A stretch of DNA of 17,900 nt from CAZYBG01 sp964645155 (lineage in GTDB: Bacteria > Pseudomonadota > Alphaproteobacteria > Rhodobacterales > Rhodobacteraceae). The notes under the pieces are model-generated. The model was not told where the DNA came from. It did no database searches and saw only the letters and a list, made by a program, of their open reading frames with translations. Below are positions 9,353 through 17,057 of this stretch, piece after piece. Numbering within the stretch: position 1 is the stretch's first letter; every line of letters starts with the position of its first letter. Both the position numbers and the translations under genes were made by a program. The stretch lies in NCBI GenBank assembly GCA_964645155.1, contig CAZYBG010000069.1, positions 1-17,900 on the forward strand, read 5' to 3'.

Positions 9353-11011
9353 TCACGACGGATCGCGCCAGCGGTTGACCAGCGGGTACCGGCGGTCGAG
9401 CCAGAAGGAGCGGTTCGTCAGCCGCGCGCCGGGCGCCGCCTGGAACCGCTTCCACTCGGCGCCGTAGACCAGCGCCTCGACCTTCCTCACCGTGTCGCGG
9501 TCGAAGCCCCGCGCGACAAGGTCGGCGACGCTCTCCTCGCGGTCGACCAGCCCCTCGAGGATCGCGTCGAGCACCGGGTAGGGCGGCAGCGAATCCTCGT
9601 CCTTCTGGTCGGCCCGCAGCTCGGCGGTCGGCGGCTTGCGGATGACCCGCGGCGGGATCACCTCGCCCGCCGGGCCCTGCATCCACGGCCGGTGCGTGCG
9701 GTTGCGCCAGCGGCAGGTCTCGAACAGCCGCGTCTTGTAGAGGTCCTTCACCGGGTTGTAGCCGCCCGCCATGTCGCCGTAGACCGTGGCATAGCCCACC
9801 GCCACCTCGGACTTGTTGCCGGTGGTCAGCAGCATCTCTCCGAACCTGTTCGACAGCGCCATCAGCATCAGCCCGCGCAGGCGCGACTGGATGTTCTCCT
9901 CGGCGATGCCCGGCGCGGTGCCGGCAAACAGCGGCGCCAGCGTCGCCTTCACCGCCTCGAAGGCCGGACCGATCGGCAGGGTGTCGAGCCGGCAGCCCAG
10001 CCGGCGCGCGACCTCGGCGGCGTCCTCGAGCGAATGCGCCGAGGTGAACTCCGACGGCAGCATCACGCAGCGCACGTTCCCCGGCCCGACCGCATCGGCC
10101 GCGATTGTGGCGACGAGCGCGCTGTCGATCCCGCCCGACAGCCCGAGGAGGACCTTGCCGAGCCCCGACTTGCCGAGATAGTCGCGCAGGCCCTCGACCA
10201 TAACGCGGTAGTCCTGCTCCCAGTCGTCGGGATGCGCGGCGCGCGCGCCCTCGACGGCGCGCCAGCCCTCGTCGGTCTCCTCGAAATCGACATGCGCTAC
10301 CGCCTCGTCGAAGACCGGCAGCTTGACCGCCAGCTTGCCGCCGGGGTTCAGCACGAACGAGCCGCCGTCGAACACCTGGTCGTCCTGGCCGCCGACCATG
10401 TTGAGATAGACGAGCGGCAGCCCGGTCTCGACCACCCGGGCAACCATGAGGTTGAGCCGGAGGTCGAACTTGCCGCGGTGGTAGGGCGAGCCGTTCGGCA
10501 CCAGCAGCAGCTCGGCCCCCGACTCGGCCTGCGCCTCGGCCACGTCGGGGTACCAGCTGTCCTCGCAGATCGGCGTCCCGATGCGCACCGCGTCGATCCG
10601 GTAGGGCCCGTGGATGTCGGCGGCGGCGTAGAGCCGCACCTCGTCGAACACGCCGTCGTTCGGCAGGTGGTGCTTGAGGATGCGCGCCGCGACCTTGCCG
10701 CCGCGCAGCACGTGGTAGGCGTTGTAGAGCCGCCCGCCCTCGCGCCAGGGCGCGCCGATCCCCAGCGCGGGGCCGTCGGCACAGGCCTCGGCCAGCGCGG
10801 CGAGATGCCGCGCGGCATCGGCCTCGAAGGCCCGCCGCATCACCAGGTCCTGGGTCTGGTAGCCGGTCAGGAACATCTCGGGCAGCGCGACCAGGTCGGC
10901 GCCCGCGGCACGCCCGGCCTGCCACGCCGTGCGCGCCCTGTCGGCATTGGCCGCCAGCGCGCCGACGGTCGGGTTGAGCTGGCCGAGCGTGAGGCGGAAC
11001 CTGGCAGTCAT
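9353..11011 (-). CDS. nadE: Glutamine-dependent NAD+ synthetase
   Basis: A 552-residue two-domain enzyme making NAD+ from nicotinic acid adenine dinucleotide, ATP and glutamine. The N-terminal nitrilase-type glutaminase domain has the full catalytic triad: LPEMFLTGY (E45), ILKHHLPN (K113) and PICEDSWYPD (C149). The C-terminal synthetase domain has the PP-loop GLSGGIDSALVATIAADAVG (from 290), then PSEFTS, ENIQSRLRGLMLMALSN, LTTGNKSEVAVGYATVYGDM and the substrate-loop region KPPTAELRADQKDEDSLPPY. Length and order match bacterial glutamine-dependent NadE, so free ammonia is not required as nitrogen source. GGGGA precedes ATG at 11011. It is divergent from the MORN gene. Confidence 0.97.
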   Translation of the reverse strand: MTARFRLTLGQLNPTVGALAANADRARTAWQAGRAAGADLVALPEMFLTGYQTQDLVMRRAFEADAARHLAALAEACADGPALGIGAPWREGGRLYNAYHVLRGGKVAARILKHHLPNDGVFDEVRLYAAADIHGPYRIDAVRIGTPICEDSWYPDVAEAQAESGAELLLVPNGSPYHRGKFDLRLNLMVARVVETGLPLVYLNMVGGQDDQVFDGGSFVLNPGGKLAVKLPVFDEAVAHVDFEETDEGWRAVEGARAAHPDDWEQDYRVMVEGLRDYLGKSGLGKVLLGLSGGIDSALVATIAADAVGPGNVRCVMLPSEFTSAHSLEDAAEVARRLGCRLDTLPIGPAFEAVKATLAPLFAGTAPGIAEENIQSRLRGLMLMALSNRFGEMLLTTGNKSEVAVGYATVYGDMAGGYNPVKDLYKTRLFETCRWRNRTHRPWMQGPAGEVIPPRVIRKPPTAELRADQKDEDSLPPYPVLDAILEGLVDREESVADLVARGFDRDTVRKVEALVYGAEWKRFQAAPGARLTNRSFWLDRRYPLVNRWRDPS

Positions 11012-11063
11012 GGCAATCCCCGTTCCGCCGCTACTTAGCAGAACCGCCAGCGATGGGAAGCGA

Positions 11064-11088
11064 GCCCGCCCGGCAGGTCCGGGCGGGC
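11064..11088. repeat. Perfect 10-bp inverted repeat between divergent nadE and MORN gene
   Basis: GCCCGCCCGG (11064-11073) and CCGGGCGGGC (11079-11088) are exact reverse complements with a 5-base loop CAGGT. The site lies 53 bases upstream of the nadE start and just left of the likely MORN promoter. Neither gene ends here and there is no T-run, so a terminator is unlikely. It may be an operator or a leader hairpin on the nadE mRNA. Confidence 0.6.
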
Positions 11089-11110
11089 GCCCGCAAATCC
11101 CCGAAATCCA

Positions 11111-11139
11111 TTGTCACGCCCCGGGGCCGCGGCTAACCT
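11111..11139 (+). promoter_or_regulatory. Probable promoter of the MORN-repeat gene
   Basis: TTGTCA (11111-11116, five of six matches to the sigma-70 -35 box) is followed after exactly 17 bases by TAACCT (11134-11139, three of six to the -10). Transcription would begin near 11146, about 40 bases before the GTG start with its GGGAGG site. The -10 is weak. Confidence 0.45.
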
Positions 11140-11186
11140 CCGCGCGAAGATTGCATGCGAGCGATTGGTTCTCGAGGGAGGTCCGC

Positions 11187-12698
11187 GTGGCCAGGCTGTG
11201 GAGTCCGGCGCCGCTTGGGGTGCTGATGGCGGCGATCGTCGCTGCAGGGGCGGCCGGCGCGCAGGCGACCGGCGAGGTCATCACCAAGCAGTACGACGAC
11301 GGCGGCGTCTACGAGGGAACGTTCAGCGACGGCCTCCAGCACGGCCGCGGCACCTACCGGCTGCCGAACGGCTACGAATATGTCGGTGAGTGGATCGAGG
11401 GCGAGATCCGCGGCCAGGGCACCGCGCGCTTCCCGAACGGCTCGGTCTACGAAGGCCAGTTCGCCCGCGGCAAGCCCGAGGGCTTCGGCAAGATCACCTT
11501 CGCCGACGGCGGCACCTACGAGGGCGACTGGGTCGACGGCCGGATCGAGGGGACGGGCCGCGCCGTCTATGCCAACGGCGTCGTCTACCAAGGCGGCTTC
11601 GTCGACGCCCAGCACCACGGCGAAGGCGTCATGGAAAGCCCGAACGGCTATCGCTACGAAGGCGCGTGGGCGAACGGTGAGAAAGTGGGCCAGGGCAAGA
11701 TCACCTATCCCGACGGATCGATCTACGAGGGCGACATGCTCGCCGGCGAGCGGGCCGGCCAGGGCACGCTCCGCATGCCCGACGGGCTTGTCTACCAGGG
11801 CGCATGGTCGGCCGGGCAGATCAACGGCAGGGGCACGCTCACCCAGGCCAACGGCGACATCTACGAGGGCGATTTCGTCAACGGCCAGCGCCAGGGCGAG
11901 GGCCGGGTGACCTATGCCAGCGGCGATGTCTACGAAGGCGCCTTCGAGGCCGACCGGCGCCACGGCCAGGGCACCTTCCGCGGCGCCGACGGCTATGTCT
12001 ACGAAGGCGCCTGGGTCGAGGGGCAGATCGCCGGCGAGGGAACCGCGCGCTATCCCGACGGATCGGTCTATACCGGCACGTTCCGCGACGGCGTGGCCGA
12101 CGGCCAGGGCACGATCACCTATGCCGACGGCTCGTCCTATACGGGCAGCTGGAGCGCCGGGGTGATCGAGGGCACCGGCGCGGCGCGCTATGCCAACGGC
12201 CTCGTCTACGAGGGCGCGTTCGTCGCCGGCAAGAACCACGGCCAGGGCGTGATGACCGCGCCCGACGGCTACCGCTACGAGGGCGAATGGGCCGACGGCG
12301 TGCGCCAGGGCCAGGGCACCGCGACCTATGCCGACGGCACCACCTATACCGGCGGCTTCGTCGCGGGCGAGCGCGAGGGCCGGGGCGAGATGACGATGCG
12401 CGACGGCTTCCGCTATGTCGGCGACTGGCGCAGCGGCGCGATGCACGGCGCGGGCACGGCCACCTATGCCAACGGCGACGTCTACGAGGGCGCCTTCGTC
12501 GACGGCAAGCGCGAGGGCGAAGGGACGATGCGCTACGCTTCGGGCGAGGTCGCCTCGGGCACCTGGGCCAACGGCCTTCTCGCCGCGGCGACCGCGGTCA
12601 GCGCCGCGCCCGACGCGGCCGCCGGCAGCGGGGCCGATACGGGCGCTGATACCAGTGCCGACACCGACCCCGGCGCCGACACGGGCGCGAACAACTAG
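11187..12698 (+). CDS. Secreted MORN-repeat protein, 18 tandem repeats
   Basis: A 503-residue protein with a Sec-type signal peptide (residues 1-27, hydrophobic GVLMAAIVAAGAAGAQA, likely cut after AQA). It is followed by 18 consecutive MORN repeats from residue 42 (base 11310) to base 12551, each exactly 23 residues. The consensus is YEGxFxxGxxxGxGTxxYxDGxx. A degenerate 19th copy (ASGTWANGLLAAA) follows, then an Ala/Asp/Thr/Gly-rich tail with repeated ADT. MORN repeats form extended beta-hairpin stacks, often linked to membrane lipids or protein scaffolding; no enzymatic domain is present here, so its role is unknown. The start is GTG at 11187 with GGGAGG five bases upstream; upstream in-frame codons have no signal peptide or site. 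The array consists of a nine-repeat block duplicated once. Confidence 0.93.
   Translation: MARLWSPAPLGVLMAAIVAAGAAGAQATGEVITKQYDDGGVYEGTFSDGLQHGRGTYRLPNGYEYVGEWIEGEIRGQGTARFPNGSVYEGQFARGKPEGFGKITFADGGTYEGDWVDGRIEGTGRAVYANGVVYQGGFVDAQHHGEGVMESPNGYRYEGAWANGEKVGQGKITYPDGSIYEGDMLAGERAGQGTLRMPDGLVYQGAWSAGQINGRGTLTQANGDIYEGDFVNGQRQGEGRVTYASGDVYEGAFEADRRHGQGTFRGADGYVYEGAWVEGQIAGEGTARYPDGSVYTGTFRDGVADGQGTITYADGSSYTGSWSAGVIEGTGAARYANGLVYEGAFVAGKNHGQGVMTAPDGYRYEGEWADGVRQGQGTATYADGTTYTGGFVAGEREGRGEMTMRDGFRYVGDWRSGAMHGAGTATYANGDVYEGAFVDGKREGEGTMRYASGEVASGTWANGLLAAATAVSAAPDAAAGSGADTGADTSADTDPGADTGANN
11310..12551 (+). repeat. MORN-coding tandem array: 69-bp units in a duplicated nine-unit block
   Basis: Eighteen 69-bp units with no insertions or deletions. 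Unit n resembles unit n+9 more than its neighbours. Block A is 11310-11930 and block B is 11931-12551. Paired units include 5 and 14 (QHHGEGVMESPNGYR versus KNHGQGVMTAPDGYR), 4 and 13 (IEGTGRAVYANGVV versus IEGTGAARYANGLV), and 9 and 18 (QGEGRVTYASGDV versus EGEGTMRYASGEV). Confidence 0.85.
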
Positions 12699-12703
12699 GC
12701 CGG

Positions 12704-12725
12704 GCGCACGACCCGCGCACGACCC
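12704..12725 (+). repeat. Two tandem copies of an 11-bp unit in a gene-free gap
   Basis: GCGCACGACCC occurs twice back to back (12704-12714 and 12715-12725), just after the MORN stop. The rest of the 254-base gap between the convergent MORN and photolyase genes (12699-12952) shows no credible gene. On the minus strand, a weak hairpin GCCGC/GCGGC (12951-12937) followed shortly by TTT could end the photolyase transcript. Confidence 0.5.
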
Positions 12726-12952
12726 GCGCGGGGCGAGGGCTCTCCAGTTCCTTGATCGCACCCGCCACGCCAGGCGCGGCGGGGGTGCACTGCCGCTGCA
12801 GGCCGACGGAACGGCCGGCGCAGGGCGTCGCCGCCGGAACGCCACGGGGGCAAGGGTCCCGAGGCCGGCACCCGGCTCGAACCGGAGCGGTCCGGCCCGC
12901 GCCCGCACGATGCGGCCTCCGGTCGCCGAAACGCCCGCCGCGGGGTGCGGCC

Positions 12953-14482
12953 TCACACCGCCCCGCCCGCCTCCATCCGCGCGAGGAACGCCTCGGCCCC
13001 CGCCAGCACCTCGGCCCGGCGGCCGTCCTCCATCCGGTCCCAGGTGCGGTACATGTTCGCCATCCGGGGATTGCGCGCGAAGCGCTCCCGGTGCCGGTCG
13101 AGGAAGTGCCAGTAGAGCAGGTTGAACGGGCAGGCGCCCGGCCCGGTCCTGGCCTTCACGTCATAGGCGCAGGACCTGCAGTAATCCGACATCCGGTCGA
13201 TGTAGTTGCCCGACGAGACATAGGGCTTGGAGCCGACCACCCCGCCATCGGCGAACTGGCTCATCCCGATCACGTTGGCCGACATCACCCATTCGTAGGC
13301 GTCGGCATAGGCCAGCATGTACCACTCTTGGACCTGCTGCGGCTCGATCCCCGCCAGCAGCGCGAAGTTGCCCGTCACCATCAGGCGCTGGATGTGGTGG
13401 GCATAGGCCTCGTCCCGGGTCTGCCCGACCGCCTGCGCCACGCAGTTCATCGCCGTCTCGCCGGTCCAGTAGAAGGCCGGCAAGGTCCGGCGGTGGTTCA
13501 GCGCGTTGCGCCGGGCGTAATCGGGGCCCTGCAGGAAGTAGATGCCCCGGATGAACTCGCGCCAGCCGATGATCTGCCGGATGAACCCCTCGGCCGCGTT
13601 CAGCGGCACGGCGCCGGCCTTCCACGCGTCCTCCGCGGCGCGGCAGACCTCGAGCGGGTCGAGCAGCCCGGCATTGAGGTAGGGCGAGAGCACCGCGTGA
13701 TAGAGGAAGCGGTTGCCCGACAGCATCGCGTCCTGGTAGTCGCCGAACTTCGGCAGCGCATGCTCGACGAAATGCGCCAGGGCCCGTCGCGCCTGGTCGC
13801 GGTCGGTCGCGAAGCCGAAGGGGCGCAGGCGGCCGAAATGGTCGCCGAACCGCGCCTCGACCAGGTCCAGCACCTCGCCCACCGTGGCGTCGGGCGCGAA
13901 ATCCGGCGGGCCGCCATGGGTCACCTCGCCCGGTGCCGGCTTGCGGTTCTCGTGGTCGTAGTTCCACTGCCCGCCCGCCGGCGCCGCGCCGTCCATCAGC
14001 AGGCCCGTCTTGCGGCGCATTTCGCGGTAGAAATATTCCATGCGAAGGCTCTTGCGGCCCTCCGCCCAGGCCTGGAACTCGCGTTCGGAGCAGACGAAGC
14101 GGTCGTCCTCGATCTGGCGGACGGGAAGCGGCGCGCCGTCCAGCGCCGCGATCAGCCGCCACTCGCCCGGCCGGGTCGCGACGACCTCGCGGGCGCCCCT
14201 CGCGGCCGCGCGGCGGATCAGCTCGCCCACGATGCTGCCAGTGTTCGCCGGATCGTCGAGGCGGGTATAGTCCACCGTCCAGCCGGCCGCCGCCAGCTCG
14301 GCCGCGAACTTGCGCATCGCCGCGAACAGGAAGGCGATCTTCTTGGGGTGATGCCGGACATAGGTCGCCTCGTCCGTCACCTCGGCCATCACCACGACGT
14401 CGGCGTCGCGGTCGGCGGCCCGCAAGGCGGCCATGTCGGGCGACAGCTGGTCGCCGAGGACGAGGACCAGCCGCGTCACCAC
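12953..14482 (-). CDS. cryB: Iron-sulfur bacterial cryptochrome/photolyase (CryB/PhrB, FeS-BCP class)
   Basis: A 509-residue photolyase-related flavoprotein. The N-terminal antenna domain starts VLVLGDQLSPDMAAL. Four cysteines, C347 (TAMNC), C435 and C438 (SDYCRSCAYDV) and C451 (GACPFN), have the spacing of the [4Fe-4S] ligands in Rhodobacter CryB and Agrobacterium PhrB. AHHIQRLMVTGNFALLAGI supplies the paired histidines H362/H363 of the (6-4) active site. Expected role: repair of (6-4) photoproducts with FAD, a lumazine-type antenna and the cluster, and/or a blue-light regulatory role as reported for CryB. Start is GTG: either 14482 or the next codon 14479, which gives a GTGA overlap with the SDR stop and better spacing (7) from GAGG. 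It is the last gene of a four-gene run. Confidence 0.93.
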   Translation of the reverse strand: MVTRLVLVLGDQLSPDMAALRAADRDADVVVMAEVTDEATYVRHHPKKIAFLFAAMRKFAAELAAAGWTVDYTRLDDPANTGSIVGELIRRAAARGAREVVATRPGEWRLIAALDGAPLPVRQIEDDRFVCSEREFQAWAEGRKSLRMEYFYREMRRKTGLLMDGAAPAGGQWNYDHENRKPAPGEVTHGGPPDFAPDATVGEVLDLVEARFGDHFGRLRPFGFATDRDQARRALAHFVEHALPKFGDYQDAMLSGNRFLYHAVLSPYLNAGLLDPLEVCRAAEDAWKAGAVPLNAAEGFIRQIIGWREFIRGIYFLQGPDYARRNALNHRRTLPAFYWTGETAMNCVAQAVGQTRDEAYAHHIQRLMVTGNFALLAGIEPQQVQEWYMLAYADAYEWVMSANVIGMSQFADGGVVGSKPYVSSGNYIDRMSDYCRSCAYDVKARTGPGACPFNLLYWHFLDRHRERFARNPRMANMYRTWDRMEDGRRAEVLAGAEAFLARMEAGGAV

Positions 14483-15141
14483 GGCACCTCGCTGCCGGCA
14501 TGGTCGAAGAAGCCGCCAGACTGCGCCGGGGTCAGCCCGTCGACGACGCCGAGGAGGTTCCGCGCCGCCTCGGCCGGGTCGACCGCCGGGTGGCGGCCCA
14601 GATAGGCCTCGGTGAACCGCGTCCTGACGGTGCCGGGATGCAGCGCCGCGACGATAGCCTGCGGGTGCGTCCGCGCGACCTCGACCGCCGCGGTGCGCAG
14701 CAGCTGGTTCAGCGCCGCCTTCGCCGCGCGGTAGCCGTACCAGCCGCCCAGCCGGTTGTCGCCGATCGAGCCGACCCGCGCCGAGAGGGCGGCGAACACC
14801 GCGCGCCGGTCGCGCGGCATCAGCCGCAGCGCATGCTTCAGGACGAGGAGCGGCCCGATGGCGTTCAGCCGGAACTGGTCGGCGAGCGCCGCCGGGTCGA
14901 CCGCCCTCAGGGTCTTCTCAGGCACCGCGCCGGCGATCCCGAGCGCGCCGGTCGCGACGAGGATCACGTCGAACGGCCCCTCGATCCGTCCCAGCGCCGC
15001 CTCGACCGAAGCCTCGTCCGTCACGTCAAGCCCGTCGCCCGACCGCGAGAGCCGAACCACCCCCGCGCCCCGCGCCTCCAGCGCCGCGGCAAGCGCCGCG
15101 CCGATCCCGCCCGAAGCGCCGACGACAAGGGCCTGCGTCAT
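14476..15141 (-). CDS. Short-chain dehydrogenase/reductase (SDR) family protein
   Basis: A 221-residue Rossmann-fold oxidoreductase. The dinucleotide motif VVGASGGIGAAL (6-17) is followed by VATGALG (62-68, in place of NNAG) and NAIGPLLVLKHAL. The catalytic residues are SARVGSIGDNRLGGWYGYRAAKAAL, with Y137, K141 and S120 or S125. HPGTVRTRF is the usual post-catalytic segment. It resembles the small CsgA/C-factor-like SDRs; substrate and NAD/NADP choice are unknown. A strong GGGGAGG lies before the ATG at 15141. It sits 23 bases after the SGNH gene and overlaps the photolyase start, so translational coupling to cryB is likely. Confidence 0.9.
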   Translation of the reverse strand: MTQALVVGASGGIGAALAAALEARGAGVVRLSRSGDGLDVTDEASVEAALGRIEGPFDVILVATGALGIAGAVPEKTLRAVDPAALADQFRLNAIGPLLVLKHALRLMPRDRRAVFAALSARVGSIGDNRLGGWYGYRAAKAALNQLLRTAAVEVARTHPQAIVAALHPGTVRTRFTEAYLGRHPAVDPAEAARNLLGVVDGLTPAQSGGFFDHAGSEVPW

Positions 15142-15164
15142 CCGTCACCTCCCCGCGGAAGGGA

Positions 15165-15884
15165 TCAGGCCGGTCGCGGCGCCAGCGCCCCTCGCGCAAC
15201 AAGTCTCTCGATCACGGCGGTCCCGTAGCGGACATTGCCGTGTATCCCGTCCTCGGCGAAGTAGTCCCTGTCCAGCGCCTCGCCAGGTCCCGACAGGTCC
15301 CGCCACGGTTCGTAGAGGTTCAGGCGAAGCGCGCGCATCCGCTCGCAGACCGCGAGGTATGCACCGCGCATGTTCGGACGATTGAACAGCGGCGGAGGCG
15401 CGACGATCGTCGCCCGCGAGCGCCGCGCAATGCGGCGCAGAAGGCGCATCTGCGGCTCGCGATGCTCCTGCACATAGGCCAGCAAGAACTCCGACGACAG
15501 GTGCAGCGCCGCCGGGTCGGCGGCAAAGTTGCCGGCTTCGCTGACATGGCGGGTCGCACTCAGGCGCGGAACGAGGCGACCGAGCTGGAACCCCGCCGAG
15601 ACGAGCACCGGCCGTTCGCGGCCCAGTATCGGCTGACCGTCGAAGCGCCGGAGGATGCGCTCCGAGGCGGCGTCGAGATCGCGGTTGCCGCGCATCCTTA
15701 TGCCGCGCTCGGCATCGAAGACCACTCGCCCCGCGTGCCAGAAATTGCCCGAGACCGAGAGCAGCACCGCCGGGATGCCGAGGGCGTCGCAGCCGTGCTT
15801 CAGCGCGATCGCGTGGCTGTCGCCGATGATCACGACCTCGGGCCCGCAGGTCGTGCCGGGATCAGTCCTGGCTGCGTCGATCAA
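15165..15884 (-). CDS. SGNH/GDSL-like hydrolase-fold protein
   Basis: About 239 residues. EVVIIGDSHAIALKHG carries the block I GDS motif (S23 nucleophile candidate), and EDGIHGN near the end carries the block V Asp-x-x-His (D212, H215), so an SGNH esterase fold is likely. PRLSATRHVS and APPPLFNRPN lie between. Substrate is unknown; members act on acyl groups of sugars and lipids. No signal peptide is visible. The start is set at TTG 15884, seven bases after AGGAG (15892-15896) inside the end of the GSCFA gene, giving a 23-base overlap. Another in-frame TTG at 15905 has no site, and GTG 15833 would leave the motif at the N-terminus. Position makes it a partner of the GSCFA protein. Confidence 0.78.
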   Translation of the reverse strand: MIDAARTDPGTTCGPEVVIIGDSHAIALKHGCDALGIPAVLLSVSGNFWHAGRVVFDAERGIRMRGNRDLDAASERILRRFDGQPILGRERPVLVSAGFQLGRLVPRLSATRHVSEAGNFAADPAALHLSSEFLLAYVQEHREPQMRLLRRIARRSRATIVAPPPLFNRPNMRGAYLAVCERMRALRLNLYEPWRDLSGPGEALDRDYFAEDGIHGNVRYGTAVIERLVARGALAPRPA

Positions 15885-16959
15885 GCAACATCTCCTCGCA
15901 GACAAGGTCCTCGGCCGCCATCGCGGCCTCGGCCGCAGCCTCGCGCATGGCGCTGTCGTCGTTGGCCGTGTAGAGCCGCTCCGAGGTCAGCCGCAGCCCG
16001 GCGAAGAACTGGGACATCACGAAACTCACGCCCTGCGGCGAGACCGACCGCAGGTTCGGCTCGAAGAACATCGCCCGTGCCGGGGCCCCGGCCACGATCT
16101 CGTAGGACGGGAAGTAGTCGACCCAGTCGGCATCGGCGGCAAGGTCGCCCGCCACCGCGCGCAGGACGGACTTGGAGTAGACGGTGGCTTTCAGCACATG
16201 CCCCCCGCTCGCCGTCGCGGTCAGCGGCACCGGCGAGACGGTCAGCAATATCCTGATGCGGGGATTGAGCGCGCGCATGCCCGCGAACGCGGCTTGCAGA
16301 TCGCCGACGATGTCGCGGTAGCGCGCCGGCGAGAAGGCATGACGCTCGGGGTCGAACCGGCCCGCGACGGTGCCGGGGCACATCGGATAGGGCTGGCCGG
16401 TGCGGACATTGCTCCATCCCTCGGTCAGGCCGAGGGTGAAGACGAAGACATCGGCGTCGGCGATCGCGCGGCGGAAGGCGCGCACCATCGATGCGCGCGA
16501 CAGCAGCAGTTCCTCGATGCTGGCGAAGCCGCGCGGCTCGATCGCCGGTCTGAGCGAGTCGCGATGGCGAGGCTCCTTCGCCTCGGGCTCCGTCCAGGCC
16601 TCGGCCGCGTCGATGGCGATGCTGCCGTCTGCCAAGTCCACCAGGTAGCGAAGCTGCGCGGCGGTGTAGACATTGCCGGTGCGTGCCGAGAAGACGCCGT
16701 AGTTGAATCGACGGGCCATCTCGGCCGGCGTCCGCCGCGGGGCGGGCTCGGCGTTGAACCAGTTCATGCCCCGCGCCGACAGCGCCGCCGAGATGTGCTG
16801 GGCGAAGCATGAGCCGAAGGTGGCGAAGCGCGCGTCGGCGGCCAGCGTCCACTTTGCCTCCCACAGGCCTGAAAGCCCCCAGATGCCTGGTTCGGCGACA
16901 GCGCTGCGCCAATAGGCTGTCGCCGGCAGGTGGGAAAAGGGTGTTGCGTCGGCAGCCAT
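15862..16959 (-). CDS. GSCFA-domain protein
   Basis: A 365-residue protein whose RFATFGSCFAQHISAAL (44-60) is the namesake motif of the GSCFA family, related to SGNH hydrolases. TFGSCF holds the putative nucleophile serine S50. FNYGVFSARTGNVYTAAQL, FTLGLTEGW and LLTVSPVPLTATASGGH (the conserved SPVPL segment) follow as in other members. C-terminal NDDSAMREAA is less conserved. Function is unknown; surface-glycan acylation or deacylation has been a common guess for the family. ATG at 16959 is chosen over the TTG at 17007 because the latter has no ribosome site, though the one here (GAGCGA) is also weak. It is the first gene of the minus-strand run and divergent from the leu leader. Confidence 0.85.
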   Translation of the reverse strand: MAADATPFSHLPATAYWRSAVAEPGIWGLSGLWEAKWTLAADARFATFGSCFAQHISAALSARGMNWFNAEPAPRRTPAEMARRFNYGVFSARTGNVYTAAQLRYLVDLADGSIAIDAAEAWTEPEAKEPRHRDSLRPAIEPRGFASIEELLLSRASMVRAFRRAIADADVFVFTLGLTEGWSNVRTGQPYPMCPGTVAGRFDPERHAFSPARYRDIVGDLQAAFAGMRALNPRIRILLTVSPVPLTATASGGHVLKATVYSKSVLRAVAGDLAADADWVDYFPSYEIVAGAPARAMFFEPNLRSVSPQGVSFVMSQFFAGLRLTSERLYTANDDSAMREAAAEAAMAAEDLVCEEMLLDRRSQD

Positions 16960-17057
16960 GGATCGCTCGGGCGGGTTCGCGTGGAAGCTGTCGTCCAAAG
17001 CCGGCAAAAAGATGGAAGCCGTGTGGTGACACCTGCCCGGCCCCGGCGGAATGGCCC

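Noticed and set aside
8714..11038. A 774-codon plus-strand frame
   Set aside because: It is antisense to nadE and the DUF1801 gene, which have clear catalytic motifs; the frame has none.
10929..11186. In-frame N-terminal extension of the MORN protein to 10929
   Set aside because: It overlaps the start of nadE and the intergenic promoter; GTG 11187 has a Shine-Dalgarno and a signal peptide right after it.
11310..12551. Regular 69-bp periodicity resembling a CRISPR array
   Set aside because: Units are coding and diverged along their full length, with no invariant repeat plus unique spacer pattern; they encode MORN repeats.
12699..12952. Possible small gene in the gap after the MORN gene
   Set aside because: Frames there are short or antisense continuations with no ribosome site or recognisable motif.
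11133..12956. A 607-codon minus-strand frame with repetitive sequence
   Set aside because: It is the antisense reading of the MORN array; its repeats simply mirror the 69-bp units.
12752..14605. A 617-codon plus-strand frame
   Set aside because: It is antisense to the photolyase, whose cluster cysteines and histidines are intact.
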